Shown piece after piece: positions 41,972-51,330 of a DNA stretch of 64,000 bases. Origin of the DNA: Bacteroidales bacterium UBA2861 (GTDB lineage Bacteria; Bacteroidota; Bacteroidia; Bacteroidales; UBA932). The notes beneath the pieces are model-generated. The model was not told the DNA's origin. It ran no database searches and was given only the letters and a program-made list of their open reading frames with translations. The stretch lies in NCBI GenBank assembly GCA_002350615.1, contig DEFD01000028.1, forward strand, positions 14,496 to 78,495. Direction: 5' to 3'. The position numbers and the translations under genes were made by a program. Numbering within the stretch: position 1 is the stretch's first letter; the number at the start of each line of letters is the position of its first letter.

Positions 41972-44900
41972 ATGATACATTTCAGGCACATAATCACTTT
42001 GCTTGCCGCGGCGGCATTGCTCGTCCTGCCCGCGGGAGCGCAAACCGGACGCGTGAGCGGCGTGGTCACCGACGAAAAGGGCGACCCGCAGCCGGGAGTG
42101 GCAGTTTTCTATGACGGCACGCGCGAGGCCACGATGACCGACACCGAAGGCCGATATTCGATCCGGGCAATCAACGGACGGGATCTCTCGTTCAGCCTCT
42201 ACGGAATGAAGACCTCGGTTGTCAGGATTAACGGCCAGAGCGACCTCAACGTTGTCCTCGAAAGCGACAGCGAGGTTCTTGAAGACGCAGTGGTGATCGG
42301 CTACGGCAAACAGCTGCGCCGTGACCTCACCGGATCCGTGTCCTCGATCAAGGCCGACGAACTCAAGAAAACCGGAAGCAACAACGCCCTCGGCGCCCTC
42401 CAGGGCCACGTTGCGGGGTTGAATATTACCTCGGAATCCGGTGAGCCGGGGTCCGGTTTCCAGATCAGGATCAGAGGCAACAACTCCATCAATGCAGGCA
42501 CTACTCCCCTTTTCGTGATTGACGGCGTACAGATGGACATCTCATCGGGAGAAGTTGCGTCGTCCGGAACAACAGGATCCGGCACTTATGACCCTCTGTC
42601 CTTCCTGAATCCCAACGACATCGAATCGGTGGAGGTACTCAAGGACGCTTCGGCTACCGCAATCTACGGCGCCCAGGGAGCTAACGGCGTCATTATCATC
42701 ACCACGAAAAGCGGGCAGAACGCCGACAGGACCACTATTACCTTCGATGCGACTCTCAGCGTGCATCAAGTGCCAAAGCATATCGACATGCTGGACAAAC
42801 AGCAGTATATCAACTACCGTTTCTCCCGCTCCGACTATGGCTGGAGCTACTATGGAACGGACACCGACGGGGACGGCATTTCCGACGTCCCGAAAGACGT
42901 TTCCACGTTCAAGAACTACGATTGGCAGGATATACTTTACCGCGAGGCGGTTGTGCGGCAGTACAATATATCCGCAAGCGGCAGGTCCGGGAAGAAAACC
43001 CAGTTCCTGGTAAGTCTAGGCTACCTCAAGCAGCCCGGTTTGGTCATCAACAACGACTACACAAGGTACAACGGCCGCCTGAAACTGGACAACAACGTGA
43101 ACAAGTGGCTCAAGATCGGAGCCAACGCCACATTCTCGAGGGGAGTCACGGAAGGTGCGGTTGCATCCGGCGGCGGATCCCTGGGAAACAGCGGTCTCAT
43201 CCAGCTGATATATCTGGAACGCCCGGTGAACCTTTATTCGGACTCCGATACAGAATACATCAACGGTTTCCTTCCCCTGACCAGTATGATGAGCGACGAG
43301 ACTTTCCGCAAAACCGTTTATGACCGCCTGATGGGCAACGCATATGCTGAAATCAATATTCTCAAGGGCTTGACTTTCAGATTGAACGCAGCCGGAAACA
43401 TGTCCAATTCCAACCTTAAAGAATTCTATTCAAAGTATAGCCGCTGGGGACAGGCAAGAAACGGATACGGTTCCGTGAACGAAGTGCAGACATTCGGATT
43501 CAACACCAATGCATATCTCACCTACCGCAAGAAATTCGGGAAGGGACATACGGCAGATGCAATGATCGGCGGTGAACTTTCGAAATATCACTACGACCAG
43601 CTTCAGATGTCATCATACAATTATTCCGAATGGAGTACCGGAGCATATGATATCGGCAAAGGCGGAGTGCTGAACAATCCTTCCCAGAACGTATCTGAAA
43701 GTACCAGGATGTCCACATTCGGAAGGGTCAATTACAATTATAAGAACAAGTACTATGCGACTTTCAATGTCCGTGTGGACGCATCCTCTAAGTTCTACAA
43801 GCACAACCGCACCGGCATATTCCCTTCCTTCTCCCTCGCCTGGAGGCCCACGGAAGAGCCTTGGATGAGCGGAGTGAAATCCTGGATGGACAATATGAAG
43901 ATCCGCCTCAGTATGGGTGCTTCAGGAAACGACCGCGTATCTACCTATGCAGCGCTGGCGACACTCTCAAAGAACTATTATGCGAGTATGGGCAGCGAGA
44001 TAATGGGTATGGCGCCCAACACCTCCGCGAACCCGAAACTGAAATGGGAAACCACCTACCAATATAACGCCGGCCTGGACCTGTCCCTCTTCAAAGAAAG
44101 GATCGATATGAGCCTGGACGTTTATTATAAAGATACCCAGGATATGCTCTACCGCGCTATCCTTTCAGCGCAGGCAGGTTTCACCGAACAATGGCAGAAC
44201 ATCGGACGTGTTCAGAACAAGGGTATCGAACTCAGCCTCACATCCCACAATATCGACAAGAAGAATTTTTCCTGGACCACCAACTACACCTTCGACCTCA
44301 ACAGGAACAAGGTGGTGGATATAGGCGGAGCAGACTACACCAGCATCAATATGTCCAACGGAACTTTCACCACCGACATATCCCGCATTATGGTGGGTCA
44401 GCCGATAGGTATCGGCTATGGATACCAGTGCATAGGTAACTACCAGCTGACAGATTTCATAATCAAGGACAAGTACGGCAACGATTTTACCGACAATCCT
44501 GAAATTGTGACTACCGACAATATCGGATTCTTCAAGTTCACGCTTAAGGACGGAGTCACCAGAATCAGTTCCGTGAACGTGCAGCCCGGTGACAGGAAAT
44601 ACAAAGACCTCAACGGCGACGGGGTGATCAATGCTGACGACCGCAAGATAATCAGCAACTCCAACCCTAAGTTCTCGATGGGTCTCGGCAACAATTTCAG
44701 TTTCTGGAATTTCGACCTTTCCGTATTCCTCGAAGGCGTGTTCGGCCGCGAAATCCTGAACGAGTTCAAATGCCGCAGCGAATCCAACGGAACTTCCGCA
44801 TACTCAAACAACCTCCAGGTCAAGTCCTACACCAACAGATGGACGCCGGAGAACGGATCCACCACCTACTCCCGCCTGATGAACCAGACAGGAACCTACG

Positions 44901-45163
44901 TTTCTTCCTACTATGTGGAAGACGCCTCCTTCGTCCGCATCAAGAACATCTCCCTGGGATATAACGTTCCTGCCAAGCTTCTTGACAAGGCGAAGATATC
45001 CACTCTCAAGTTCACCCTGTCGGTGGACAATGCCTTCGTCTTCACCAAATACACCGGTATGGACCCTGACGTTAGTTCCAGCAACTCCCTGTTCTCCGGA
45101 TTCGACAGGATGTCCTACCCCAAGGCAAGGGTTTATTCTTTCGGTATCAATCTGACTTTCTAA
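41972..45163 (+). CDS. SusC/RagA-family TonB-linked outer membrane protein
   Basis: A 1063-residue importer without an STN domain, consistent with control by a hybrid regulator rather than by sigma/FecR. Signal peptide ends PAGAQ. The carboxypeptidase-like domain includes GRVSGVVTDEKGDPQPGV. The TonB box region is DAVVIGYGKQLRRDLTGSV, and the plug contains IRIRGNNSINAGTTPLFVID and ATAIYGAQGANGVIIITTKSG. The barrel ends RVYSFGINLTF with a terminal Phe. It is cotranscribed with the GH28-like gene (6-base gap) and susD (5-base gap). Confidence 0.95.
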   Translation: MIHFRHIITLLAAAALLVLPAGAQTGRVSGVVTDEKGDPQPGVAVFYDGTREATMTDTEGRYSIRAINGRDLSFSLYGMKTSVVRINGQSDLNVVLESDSEVLEDAVVIGYGKQLRRDLTGSVSSIKADELKKTGSNNALGALQGHVAGLNITSESGEPGSGFQIRIRGNNSINAGTTPLFVIDGVQMDISSGEVASSGTTGSGTYDPLSFLNPNDIESVEVLKDASATAIYGAQGANGVIIITTKSGQNADRTTITFDATLSVHQVPKHIDMLDKQQYINYRFSRSDYGWSYYGTDTDGDGISDVPKDVSTFKNYDWQDILYREAVVRQYNISASGRSGKKTQFLVSLGYLKQPGLVINNDYTRYNGRLKLDNNVNKWLKIGANATFSRGVTEGAVASGGGSLGNSGLIQLIYLERPVNLYSDSDTEYINGFLPLTSMMSDETFRKTVYDRLMGNAYAEINILKGLTFRLNAAGNMSNSNLKEFYSKYSRWGQARNGYGSVNEVQTFGFNTNAYLTYRKKFGKGHTADAMIGGELSKYHYDQLQMSSYNYSEWSTGAYDIGKGGVLNNPSQNVSESTRMSTFGRVNYNYKNKYYATFNVRVDASSKFYKHNRTGIFPSFSLAWRPTEEPWMSGVKSWMDNMKIRLSMGASGNDRVSTYAALATLSKNYYASMGSEIMGMAPNTSANPKLKWETTYQYNAGLDLSLFKERIDMSLDVYYKDTQDMLYRAILSAQAGFTEQWQNIGRVQNKGIELSLTSHNIDKKNFSWTTNYTFDLNRNKVVDIGGADYTSINMSNGTFTTDISRIMVGQPIGIGYGYQCIGNYQLTDFIIKDKYGNDFTDNPEIVTTDNIGFFKFTLKDGVTRISSVNVQPGDRKYKDLNGDGVINADDRKIISNSNPKFSMGLGNNFSFWNFDLSVFLEGVFGREILNEFKCRSESNGTSAYSNNLQVKSYTNRWTPENGSTTYSRLMNQTGTYVSSYYVEDASFVRIKNISLGYNVPAKLLDKAKISTLKFTLSVDNAFVFTKYTGMDPDVSSSNSLFSGFDRMSYPKARVYSFGINLTF

Positions 45164-45168
45164 GCTTT

Positions 45169-46956
45169 ATGAAAAAGATCGCATATTTCATCATTGCCCT
45201 TTCGATGGCTTGTTCCTGCGACTTTCTGGAGCAGAAACCATATTCCAGCGTAACTCCGGAGAATTTCTATTCCACAGAAGAACAGATGAGGATGGCCCTC
45301 GTCAGCTGCTACGAGACCATCAACACCCACAAGATTCCGGGGCTGACCTATTGCCAGTACGGTTCTTATGGCCAGGGACTCCTTTATATAATGAATGCTC
45401 CTTCGGACGATGTCTGCGCCTCCAACGGCACCCAGAACGAGGGTCTCGAGATGGAGTGGGGCAACTTCAACGAGGCTTCCCGCGTGGTCCGTTATTTCTG
45501 GAAAGTGTTCTACGCCGGCATCAACCGCTGCAACACCATCCTCGCCTATGTGAAGGACATTCCTATGTCCGATGACAAAAAGGTCCAGTATGAGGCGGAA
45601 GCCAGGTTTATGAGGGCCTTCTTCTACTATCATCTGGCCTGGAATTACGGAGGCGTGCCTATCGTGACCAATTTCGCTTCCAAAGGCGACGAGGCCCGTT
45701 CTCCCCTGAAAGATGTGTATAAGCTGATCCTGGATGACCTTGATTTTGCATCCGCCAATCTCGGAGCGACCGGGATCATCCCCGACGTGTCGGCAAACAG
45801 GTTCACGGCCGATGCCTATATAGGAAGGATCTGTAATTATCTGGCTGCCTGCAAGCGAAGCGGGATAGGAGCTGACCTTGTGGCAGAGCAGCCCCTCAAC
45901 GATTTTGCCTGGGTCGATGCAGACGCGATGTCCAGAAAGGCCTGTGCCGCGCTCGATTCTGTGGTCACCCTGTCTCCCTACATTCTCATCGACGACTATT
46001 CGAGGCTGTTCCGTGAGACCACCAAGACCGACCAGCACAAGGAATGCCTGTTCCTCGCGGAACTTGCAGAAGCCGGTTCGGAAGGTTACTGGCCCAACAG
46101 TTTCTACATACACACTCCCTCATCCGGCGGCGGCGTGGTTCCTACGGCATACGGCGGCAGGCACGTGCCCACCCCGCGCGGATTCTATATGTACAGTCCA
46201 AAGGACCCCAGGAGGGACTACAACTATACCGGCAAATACGACGTCGCACCGGAGATTGAGAAAATCGACGGTGTCCGGTACTGTATTCCCGGCTCGGCGC
46301 AAACACTGATTACATATACCGAAGTGGATCCTGAAACGGGAACTGAGACGACATATACGGACGTGCCCCATCCCATCTACGACAACGACATCCAGACTTA
46401 CAATCCTATAAGCGGCATTGCGATGTGCCCGGGAAAGATCCGCCTGGCCTGCAACGGCGAACTGCAGCACACCAAATCCCAGCACGCTTTCTCCTATCCT
46501 CTGATGCGCCTTGCAGATGTCTACCTGATGTATGCCGAGGCCTTGTATTACTGCGGCGACGAGACCGAGGCGCGTGTATGGATGAACAAGGTGCTTAGAA
46601 GGGCTGCAAAGGACGAGGACAATTACAATGAGCTCCTTGCCGCCTACCACCGCGACGATTTCATCGAAGAACTTCTGGAGAGCCGTGAACGCGAGCTCGT
46701 ATTCGAGTTCTCACGCAAATGGGACCTCATCCGTTTCAATAAAATAGACGAGGCGATTGCATCCCTCGACGGAGAACAAGTTGCGGAAAAGAAGGGCATC
46801 CTCGCAGACCGCTTCATCAATCTCTACAAGGACGGTTATCTGTATGTTGGCATCAACAGCCTGAAAGACAACTGGTTCCACCACAAGATATGGCTTCCCA
46901 TTTCGGAAGAGCAGATGGCCATAAACAAGAATCTGACACAAAACGCACAATGGTAA
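45169..46956 (+). CDS. RagB/SusD-family surface nutrient-binding lipoprotein
   Basis: A 595-residue SusD-like partner of the preceding SusC. The lipoprotein signal is MKKIAYFIIALSMACSC. Features: INRCNTILAYVKDIPM, then AEARFMRAFFYYHLAWNYGGVPIV in the TPR region, and MRLADVYLMYAEALYYCG with ERELVFEFSRKWDLIRF near the C-terminus. The 20-codon segment between these parts is rich in aromatic residues, as expected for a glycan-binding face. Confidence 0.95.
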   Translation: MKKIAYFIIALSMACSCDFLEQKPYSSVTPENFYSTEEQMRMALVSCYETINTHKIPGLTYCQYGSYGQGLLYIMNAPSDDVCASNGTQNEGLEMEWGNFNEASRVVRYFWKVFYAGINRCNTILAYVKDIPMSDDKKVQYEAEARFMRAFFYYHLAWNYGGVPIVTNFASKGDEARSPLKDVYKLILDDLDFASANLGATGIIPDVSANRFTADAYIGRICNYLAACKRSGIGADLVAEQPLNDFAWVDADAMSRKACAALDSVVTLSPYILIDDYSRLFRETTKTDQHKECLFLAELAEAGSEGYWPNSFYIHTPSSGGGVVPTAYGGRHVPTPRGFYMYSPKDPRRDYNYTGKYDVAPEIEKIDGVRYCIPGSAQTLITYTEVDPETGTETTYTDVPHPIYDNDIQTYNPISGIAMCPGKIRLACNGELQHTKSQHAFSYPLMRLADVYLMYAEALYYCGDETEARVWMNKVLRRAAKDEDNYNELLAAYHRDDFIEELLESRERELVFEFSRKWDLIRFNKIDEAIASLDGEQVAEKKGILADRFINLYKDGYLYVGINSLKDNWFHHKIWLPISEEQMAINKNLTQNAQW

Positions 46957-46982
46957 TCAAACATTTTAATAACACTTTTATT

Positions 46983-49124
46983 ATGAAAAAAGTATTTTAT
47001 CTTGGTATTCTCGGACTTCTCCTCACCGCAGTTGCCTGCGACAAGGAAGAGAAGGGATCCGGTTACCCCACTCCTAAATCAGGAGCCACCTATGTACTCG
47101 AAGGCACGGTGAATACTCCCGGTTTCACCTGGTCCACAAATTCAGTGATCGGCCTCTACTCAGCGACTGAAGGAGTGAAAGCAGTGAATAAGGAATGCCG
47201 CATCGACGGCTGGGCAAACGTAAATGCCAAGGACGAAGAAGGCAATCCCATCCCTTACGAGCCCTCACCCTATGACGGACAGGCTACCGGCAAGTTCAGC
47301 ACTCCGGCCCTCGACCTCATCGCAGGCCCCAACAAGTTCATCGCTTACACCCCCTACGATCCCGAACTTGTGTACCTCAACAACATCATCTACGCCCTCG
47401 AGGTAGGACAGAACCAGGTTCAGCCCACCGCCGACGTCGCATCTTCCTGCTTCGCTTTCGGCGAATTCAGCGGAATCCCCGGCAAGGACAAGACTTTCAA
47501 ATTCTCCCTTGATCCTATCACGGCCCTTGTAAAGATCGCCATCACCTCCAGCGAGCTGGCAGGAATGGGTGTTTACAAAGTGGAATTCGCCGACCTGGGC
47601 GGCAATGCCGAACTCGGAGGAGGTTTCAACGTGAATACCAGCACGAAGGAATTCAACAAACTTGAAACCTTCTCGAAGGTTACCGTTTCTGTTACCAACC
47701 CCACTCCCATCGAATCCGGCAAGACTCAGAATTTCTTCGTTCAGGCACTCCCCGGAAACTACTCATCCAACGATATGTGGGTTGTCATTTACCTGGCCGA
47801 CGACGACAAGAACGTCACCATCCCTGTCAAGCTGTCCAACGTAGTGCTCGAAGCCGGACAGACCAAGGAAATCAAGCTTGACGACCTGTCCGCCGCCACC
47901 AACACCCTAAAGTGGTACAACCCTGTGGAGACCCGCAAGCAGGCCGCTCTCGGCTATTGCTATGGCGATGCCAACACCTATCTGATCCAGTGCAAGAGCG
48001 GCGAGACCTATGTAGGAGCCACTTATGCAGCCAACGCAGACATCCCCGACGAGGTTGAAATCGACTTCCGCGCAAGGGGCAACTTCAGCAATGCCATAGA
48101 TCCTACCGGCGCTGAGTTCGAATGGTTCCAGAATGCCGGCACCACCTATCTGCCGCAGACCGCCAACTACAAGGCCGTCACCAATTCCGGCGCATTCACT
48201 TTCACGGTAGATGCCGAGAATTACAAGGTTAAGGTCAAGAACACCGGCGCATTTGCAGGCGCTCCCATCCTCGTTATGAAGAAAGACGGAAAGGCTCTCT
48301 GGGCCTGGTCCTTCTGGAACATCTCAGCCGACGGCACCAAACTCGAGGCAATTCAGGCAGGCGCTTATAAACTTGCCAATATGGATATAGGCCAGAACAC
48401 CACCCAGTTCCAGATCTGGTCCGACAACGGAATGACCAACAGCACCAACCCCGACGTCATCTACAGGTTCTCCTACTGCTACCAGTGGGGCAGGTTCACT
48501 CCTGTATTCTGGAGTTCCTGGCCGACCAACGCGATCGGTACCGGTACAACCGGCAACGTTCCCGTCACTGTAGGACCTCTCAGCTTCCAGGATGCCCTGA
48601 TCAACAATGTCGGTCTTATCCTCAAGAGCGAGAAAGGCACCAGGATCAGCGACTGGGCCGACGACAACAGCCGCTACGGCGACCTCTGGGGCGGCGGGCT
48701 CAAAGCCGAAACCAGGGCGGACGAAGGCACCAAGAGTATCTACGACCCGTGCCCTAAGGGCTGGAGGGTCCCCGATGTAAGGGTGTTCGACTACCTTGCA
48801 GAATCTCCCGCTACCGTCAGCAACGCAATCCCCGGCGCAGTCATCTGCTCCATCCCCAACGCAGGAACAAATCCTTTCATTGTCCAGGGATACTATGAGG
48901 ACTACGTCGCCACCAACGGCCGCGTTGCAACGATGGGCGGTCCGAACGCCGGCAAACAGACCAGCCAGGGCCTTCTCTGGAGCAACTGGGTAGGCTGGCA
49001 CAATGGCGTTCAACCTGTAGTTCTCGAATACGGAACCCAGGTCACCGGCAACATCAAGGCCACAACCAGGAACAGGGGAACAGCCGCAAGGGTACGTTGC
49101 CAGAAAGACGACAAGAACAGATAA
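46983..49124 (+). CDS. Fimbrillin/FISUMP-like surface lipoprotein, copy 1
   Basis: A 713-residue lipoprotein; the start at 46983 gives MKKVFYLGILGLLLTAVAC, while the open frame extends upstream into susD. The N-terminal part (about 20-305) resembles fimbrillin (Mfa-like) domains. From about residue 310 it matches the protein at 49293: both have GYxYGxANxYLIQ, DFRARG, YKLANMDIGQNTTQF and YDPCPKGWRV. The last is the FISUMP-type signature also found in Bacteroidota surface proteins. In this position it may be the surface glycan-binding protein of the PUL. No ligand site is evident. Confidence 0.75.
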   Translation: MKKVFYLGILGLLLTAVACDKEEKGSGYPTPKSGATYVLEGTVNTPGFTWSTNSVIGLYSATEGVKAVNKECRIDGWANVNAKDEEGNPIPYEPSPYDGQATGKFSTPALDLIAGPNKFIAYTPYDPELVYLNNIIYALEVGQNQVQPTADVASSCFAFGEFSGIPGKDKTFKFSLDPITALVKIAITSSELAGMGVYKVEFADLGGNAELGGGFNVNTSTKEFNKLETFSKVTVSVTNPTPIESGKTQNFFVQALPGNYSSNDMWVVIYLADDDKNVTIPVKLSNVVLEAGQTKEIKLDDLSAATNTLKWYNPVETRKQAALGYCYGDANTYLIQCKSGETYVGATYAANADIPDEVEIDFRARGNFSNAIDPTGAEFEWFQNAGTTYLPQTANYKAVTNSGAFTFTVDAENYKVKVKNTGAFAGAPILVMKKDGKALWAWSFWNISADGTKLEAIQAGAYKLANMDIGQNTTQFQIWSDNGMTNSTNPDVIYRFSYCYQWGRFTPVFWSSWPTNAIGTGTTGNVPVTVGPLSFQDALINNVGLILKSEKGTRISDWADDNSRYGDLWGGGLKAETRADEGTKSIYDPCPKGWRVPDVRVFDYLAESPATVSNAIPGAVICSIPNAGTNPFIVQGYYEDYVATNGRVATMGGPNAGKQTSQGLLWSNWVGWHNGVQPVVLEYGTQVTGNIKATTRNRGTAARVRCQKDDKNR

Positions 49125-49140
49125 TCTCAGCATTTTGCAG

Positions 49141-49281
49141 ATGAAAAAGACCTTATTGTTCAGCGGTGAATATATACACCCCCAGGCGACTGTCTCTGCT
49201 TTGGAGGCATCCGTATTATGCCAGTCCCGAGACATTGTTGATCCGGGTGAATTTGAAGAAGAAGAATTTGAACGTCTTTAA
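49141..49281 (+). CDS. 46-residue peptide of a fimbrillin-associated small-protein type
   Basis: A short frame reading MKKTLLFSGEYIHPQATVSA, then LCQS, and ending in a strongly acidic stretch (FEEEEFERL). It begins 17 bases after one fimbrillin-like gene and ends 11 bases before the next. It shares its plan with the peptide at 9328-9465 in the first locus, though overall identity is low. Two independent occurrences in the same type of place argue for a real gene. Function unknown. Confidence 0.55.
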   Translation: MKKTLLFSGEYIHPQATVSALEASVLCQSRDIVDPGEFEEEEFERL

Positions 49282-49292
49282 AAGGAAGCTCT

Positions 49293-51326
49293 ATGAAAAG
49301 ATTACTATATTTTGCAGCAATCATTGCTATGGGAGCAGCCTGCACGAAGGCGGAAACTTCTGACAGGAGAGCTGTCTCCGGAGAAGATGTAACCATTTTC
49401 TCCGGGACGCTCGCGCCCGCATCGAAAATCTCCATCGGAGAAAAGACCGGCGACACCTACAAAGCATTTTGGGAGGCCGGAGACGCGCTGACCGTAATAA
49501 ACGCAGCCGATGATTCCGAAATAGGAACCGCCACCCTCACCGAAGGAGCCGGCTCCGCTTCCGGAACTTTCGAGTATCCCGGAACTATAGCGGACGGCAC
49601 GAGCGTGCGTCTGGTGTACGGATCCGACGGCGTGGCCACTGACCAGGCACAGGCCGGAGCCGGAGCATCTTCTTTCAAGGATTATGCTTATGCCAAGTCC
49701 GCGGCTGTCACAGTCAGCGGCGGACACGCCCCGGCAGCAACGCTGACCCACGAAACGGCGATCGTCAAGGTAAGCGTATCGGCAGGATCCGCCCTCCAGG
49801 GCGCCACCGTGAACAAGGTCATCATCCGCAGCATAGGCACCGTGCTTTCCGGCACGGACAAAGACTATGTCCAGGTGAGTCTTGCAACTCCCGTTGTTCT
49901 CAGCGGCGAGTTGCAGGACATCTGGGCTGTCTCCGCCCCATGCGACGCTACAGGCAAGGAAGTAGATATCGCGCTCGTCATCACCAAGGATGATGAGACC
50001 TACACCCTGCCCGTCGGTTTCGCAGGCAAGTCCATCCAGGCCAACAAAGTGTCCTACTTCCCTCTCAGCGGGATCACGGATGCCGATTGCGTGGGCTGGT
50101 ATGAGCCGCACGACGCCCGCCTGATGCCGGTTGTAGGCTACGGTTACGGCGCTGCCAACTGCTACCTTATCCAATATAAGGGCGCGACATACAACGGCGC
50201 CAACCTTTCTCCGGATGCAAACATCCCCGCATCGGTGGATATCGATTTCCGAGCCCGCGGGGACTTCCTCAAGGTTGACAAGCCCGAGGGAGTGACATTC
50301 GAGTGGGTCAAGAAACTGGGGACATCTACGATCTATAATATCCAGACCGGAGGGTACACTGCGTGCAATGAAAACAGTTTCTCGATTGCGCCGAATGCAT
50401 CTGCATACACCGTGAAGATCACCAACACAGGAGCATATGCAGGCGCGCCCATCCTTTCGATGAAAAAGGACGGCAAAGTGATCTGGTCCTGGACCCTTTG
50501 GAATGTTTCGGCCGACGGAACCCGCTTAGGATCGACGGACGTTGCAGCAGGAGAGAAGACCTATAAACTCGCCAATATGGACATAGGCCAGAATACTACC
50601 CAGTTCGAGACCTGGGTGGCAAATAAAAACACCAATGGCAATCCGGACGTGATTTTCCGCACCAATCTGTACTACCAGTGGGGCCGACCTACACCCATCT
50701 ACTGGAGCAGTTGGCCCACAAACAACTTTACTACCGCCAGCGGTTACAGCATCTCTCTTGTAAAAGGACCTGTTTCTGTAGAAGAAGCACTGTCTTATCC
50801 CGGAATAAGCATTCTTACGTCGGAAGGCTATGAATCCGGAAAGACTACCAGCAATGAAATGAAAAACTGGCATAGCGAAAATTATGGCGCACTTTGGGGC
50901 GGCAATATGAAGAGCAACCAGACGGCGGAGGGAGAGAAATCGATATATGATCCCTGCCCTAAAGGCTGGAGAGTTGCTGATCCGGCAGTTTATAATGCAA
51001 TGGCCGGAACTATAACGGCAGTGAAAACAACGGCAGGCGCGTATTATACTTATTCTTCGCTGAGCCCGGACAACCACCTCTCTATTCCAGGACGTTATGT
51101 CGACAAACTGGCCACGAACGGTCGAATCGCCACTGAAGGAATGGCCAACTCCGGGACCTCGGCAACACAAGGAACCAGATGGACGAATTTCGCCGGAGGA
51201 AACGGAGGCGTACAGGCCCGTGCATATCTGCAGGACGGCAACACGCTCAGCAACTGCAGGACCGCGACGTTCAACAAAGCCTGCGCAATGTCAGTCCGCT
51301 GCATAGTCGATGAAGAAAACCGTTAA
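49293..51326 (+). CDS. Fimbrillin/FISUMP-like surface lipoprotein, copy 2
   Basis: A 677-residue lipoprotein (MKRLLYFAAIIAMGAAC). The N-terminal domain is a good fimbrillin match: ASKISIGEKTGDTYKAFWEAGDAL and GTFEYPGTI. From about residue 266 to the end it is a paralogue of the protein at 46983, including YKLANMDIGQNTTQFETW and YDPCPKGWRVADP. The N-terminal domains differ much more than the C-terminal ones. This suggests a duplicated binding module joined to different bases. Part of the PUL operon. Confidence 0.75.
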   Translation: MKRLLYFAAIIAMGAACTKAETSDRRAVSGEDVTIFSGTLAPASKISIGEKTGDTYKAFWEAGDALTVINAADDSEIGTATLTEGAGSASGTFEYPGTIADGTSVRLVYGSDGVATDQAQAGAGASSFKDYAYAKSAAVTVSGGHAPAATLTHETAIVKVSVSAGSALQGATVNKVIIRSIGTVLSGTDKDYVQVSLATPVVLSGELQDIWAVSAPCDATGKEVDIALVITKDDETYTLPVGFAGKSIQANKVSYFPLSGITDADCVGWYEPHDARLMPVVGYGYGAANCYLIQYKGATYNGANLSPDANIPASVDIDFRARGDFLKVDKPEGVTFEWVKKLGTSTIYNIQTGGYTACNENSFSIAPNASAYTVKITNTGAYAGAPILSMKKDGKVIWSWTLWNVSADGTRLGSTDVAAGEKTYKLANMDIGQNTTQFETWVANKNTNGNPDVIFRTNLYYQWGRPTPIYWSSWPTNNFTTASGYSISLVKGPVSVEEALSYPGISILTSEGYESGKTTSNEMKNWHSENYGALWGGNMKSNQTAEGEKSIYDPCPKGWRVADPAVYNAMAGTITAVKTTAGAYYTYSSLSPDNHLSIPGRYVDKLATNGRIATEGMANSGTSATQGTRWTNFAGGNGGVQARAYLQDGNTLSNCRTATFNKACAMSVRCIVDEENR

Positions 51327-51330
51327 CAGA

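Noticed and set aside
40607..42409. A 600-codon minus-strand open frame opposite the GH28-like gene and susC
   Set aside because: The plus strand carries clear domains with normal operon spacing, while the minus frame crosses a gene boundary and resembles nothing. Similar antisense frames occur throughout the C-ending-codon PUL genes.
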